From assembly GCA_020350905.1 (NCBI GenBank), contig CP070843.1, forward strand, positions 937,260 through 942,533: a stretch of 5,274 nt of DNA, written 5' to 3'. The notes below the pieces were generated by a model that saw nothing but the letters and a program-made list of their open reading frames with translations, did not search any database and was not told the DNA's origin. How positions within the stretch are numbered: position 1 is the stretch's first letter; each line of letters opens with the position of its first letter. Of the stretch, positions 4,844 through 5,274 are shown piece after piece. The position numbers and the translations under genes are program-made. This DNA is from Deltaproteobacteria bacterium (GTDB taxonomy: Bacteria; Desulfobacterota; Syntrophobacteria; BM002).

Positions 4844-4892
4844 AAACCCGGAAGCCATAGAAACCCAGAGAAACCCAGGACCTCAAACCCAG
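4844..4892 (+). repeat. AAACCCAG repeat cluster, right
   Basis: Exact AAACCCAG copies lie at 4861-4868, 4871-4878 and 4885-4892, with a partial AAACCC at 4844-4849. The last copy joins the ribosome binding site AGGAGGTGA (4891-4899). An inverted AACCCAG is seen as CTGGGTT at 5007-5013. Spacings (10, 14 bases) are irregular, so this is not a classical iteron array, but the density in a 50-base gap is well beyond what the neighbouring gaps show. Confidence 0.6.
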
Positions 4893-4903
4893 GAGGTGAA
4901 AGC

Positions 4904-4960
4904 ATGATTCAGTATTTAGGATTCAGGGAGTTTATAGCTTTTTTGGTGCATCATGTGTGA
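4904..4960 (+). CDS. 18-codon ORF with perfect ribosome binding site
   Basis: AGGAGGTGA (4891-4899) is a near-perfect complement of the 16S rRNA end and sits at ideal distance from ATG 4904. The product MIQYLGFREFIAFLVHHV is short and hydrophobic and ends at TGA 4958-4960. Nothing coding follows in any frame before 5107, so this is either a leader peptide controlling the folded region and gene downstream, a tiny membrane-associated peptide, or the stump of a gene lost by deletion. The strength of the ribosome binding site argues that translation does start here; which explanation is right cannot be seen. Confidence 0.4.
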   Translation: MIQYLGFREFIAFLVHHV

Positions 4961-5106
4961 AAGGATTGTGGGTCCATGAATTTTAAACTTTAGGCGTGCC
5001 GGTTTCCTGGGTTGCTGGCGAGACTAATCGGGTGATTAAACGCTGTGTCTGGTGAGATTTTAGCCCCTAGTATCGCATATCTCACTGGAGGATATAGGCC
5101 CCCGCA
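4961..5106 (+). promoter_or_regulatory. folded leader before the last gene
   Basis: No reading frame continues through these 146 bases. Two hairpins are visible. The first has TGGCG (5016-5020) / CGCTG (5041-5045) with an inner perfect TAATC (5025-5029) / GATTA (5034-5038) around a GGGT loop. The second has GTGAGAT (5052-5058) / ATCTCAC (5079-5085) and ends one base before the ribosome binding site GGAGGA (5087-5092). GCCGG (4998-5002) can also pair with CTGGC (5015-5019), competing with the first hairpin. The layout suggests control of translation of the gene at 5107 through RNA folding or a bound protein. I do not recognise a known riboswitch class. Confidence 0.35.
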
Positions 5107-5274
5107 ATGCAAAAGAAGCGAAAATTCAAGCTTAAACGCAAGGCATGGGTAGAACCTGAGATGATGACTTCGGAGGCTTTTAGAACACTCTCCGGCAGTG
5201 CAATGTGGGTATTGCTCCGCTTCACTCAGAAGCCAAAGTGGTATGACACTAAATCTGGAGGTCGCAAGACAAGA
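5107..5274 (+). CDS. basic N-terminal fragment, possible replication/HTH protein of the element (partial)
   Basis: The gene runs off the right edge; 56 residues are visible. It begins with a very basic segment (MQKKRKFKLKRKAW), then VEPEMMTSEAFRTLSGSAMWVLLRFTQKPKWYD. A start of this style (basic tail, a phrase like SxAFRxLxGSAxxVLLxF) resembles the N-terminus of winged-helix replication or replisome-organiser-like proteins of phages and plasmids, judged by general pattern only. An in-frame TAG at 5095-5097 rules out a more upstream start. GGAGGA (5087-5092) lies 14 bases before the ATG, a longer gap than usual. Its place after the topoisomerase-like gene fits a replication block. Confidence 0.6.
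   Translation, partial: MQKKRKFKLKRKAWVEPEMMTSEAFRTLSGSAMWVLLRFTQKPKWYDTKSGGRKTR

Noticed and set aside
3857..4892. CRISPR array
   Set aside because: Repeats are 8 bases with spacings of about 10-14 bases and a whole gene between clusters; no CRISPR features.

Overview
The window joins a stretch of bacterial chromosome (about 1-2450) to what looks like the left part of an integrated mobile element, prophage or plasmid-like (about 2500 to the right edge and beyond). Strong AGGAGG-type ribosome binding sites, sigma70/sigmaA-type promoters and a textbook Rho-independent terminator show a bacterium. A GTP-type PEP carboxykinase plus an element of this style would fit an anaerobic Clostridia-like Firmicute or a Desulfobacterota-like lineage, but I cannot fix the taxon from sequence alone.

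Chromosomal part. At the left edge is a self-contained mini-gene: promoter (17-45), strong ribosome binding site, a 44-residue protein with a CDCCCGC cluster (78-212) and a perfect hairpin terminator (235-258). Facing it on the minus strand is a candidate small RNA gene that is not in any reading frame: a TTGACA/TATAGT promoter (362-391) leads straight into an RNA of about 75 nt closed by a perfect 9-bp terminal helix and followed by a U5 tract (about 355 to 280). Next, also on the minus strand, is phosphoenolpyruvate carboxykinase (GTP) (429-2279), complete, with all metal, P-loop and guanine-pocket residues present. Its upstream region (2280-2450) holds a 17-bp palindrome overlapping a possible promoter.

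Junction and element. At 2498-2518 is a tandem TTTGCACCC repeat; read on the minus strand it gives a short peptide resembling the tail of tyrosine integrases, which makes it a candidate attachment site. To its right all genes lie on the plus strand. A GC-rich folded leader (2572-2624) precedes an unknown gene (2655-3071) whose frame appears to continue in the -1 frame to 3349 across an A8C run containing a classical A AAA AAC slippery heptamer. Then come a MerR-type helix-turn-helix protein (3422-3634), an excisionase-like helix-turn-helix protein overlapping it by one base (3634-3858), a Topo mini-A-like protein with a Spo11/Top6A-type tyrosine region and Toprim domain (3888-4841), an 18-codon ORF with a perfect ribosome binding site (4904-4960), a folded 146-base leader, and the start of a basic protein that runs off the window (5107-5274).

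How they work together. The two small DNA-binding proteins probably regulate the element or its excision, and the Topo mini-A-like protein and the partial last gene probably belong to its DNA replication or maintenance block. AAACCCAG repeats flank the Topo mini-A-like gene, merge with its upstream ribosome binding site region and with that of the 18-codon ORF, and may be a regulatory element of this module. The most interesting points are the candidate small RNA, the possible frameshift gene, the Topo mini-A-like gene with its repeat clusters, and the candidate att site.
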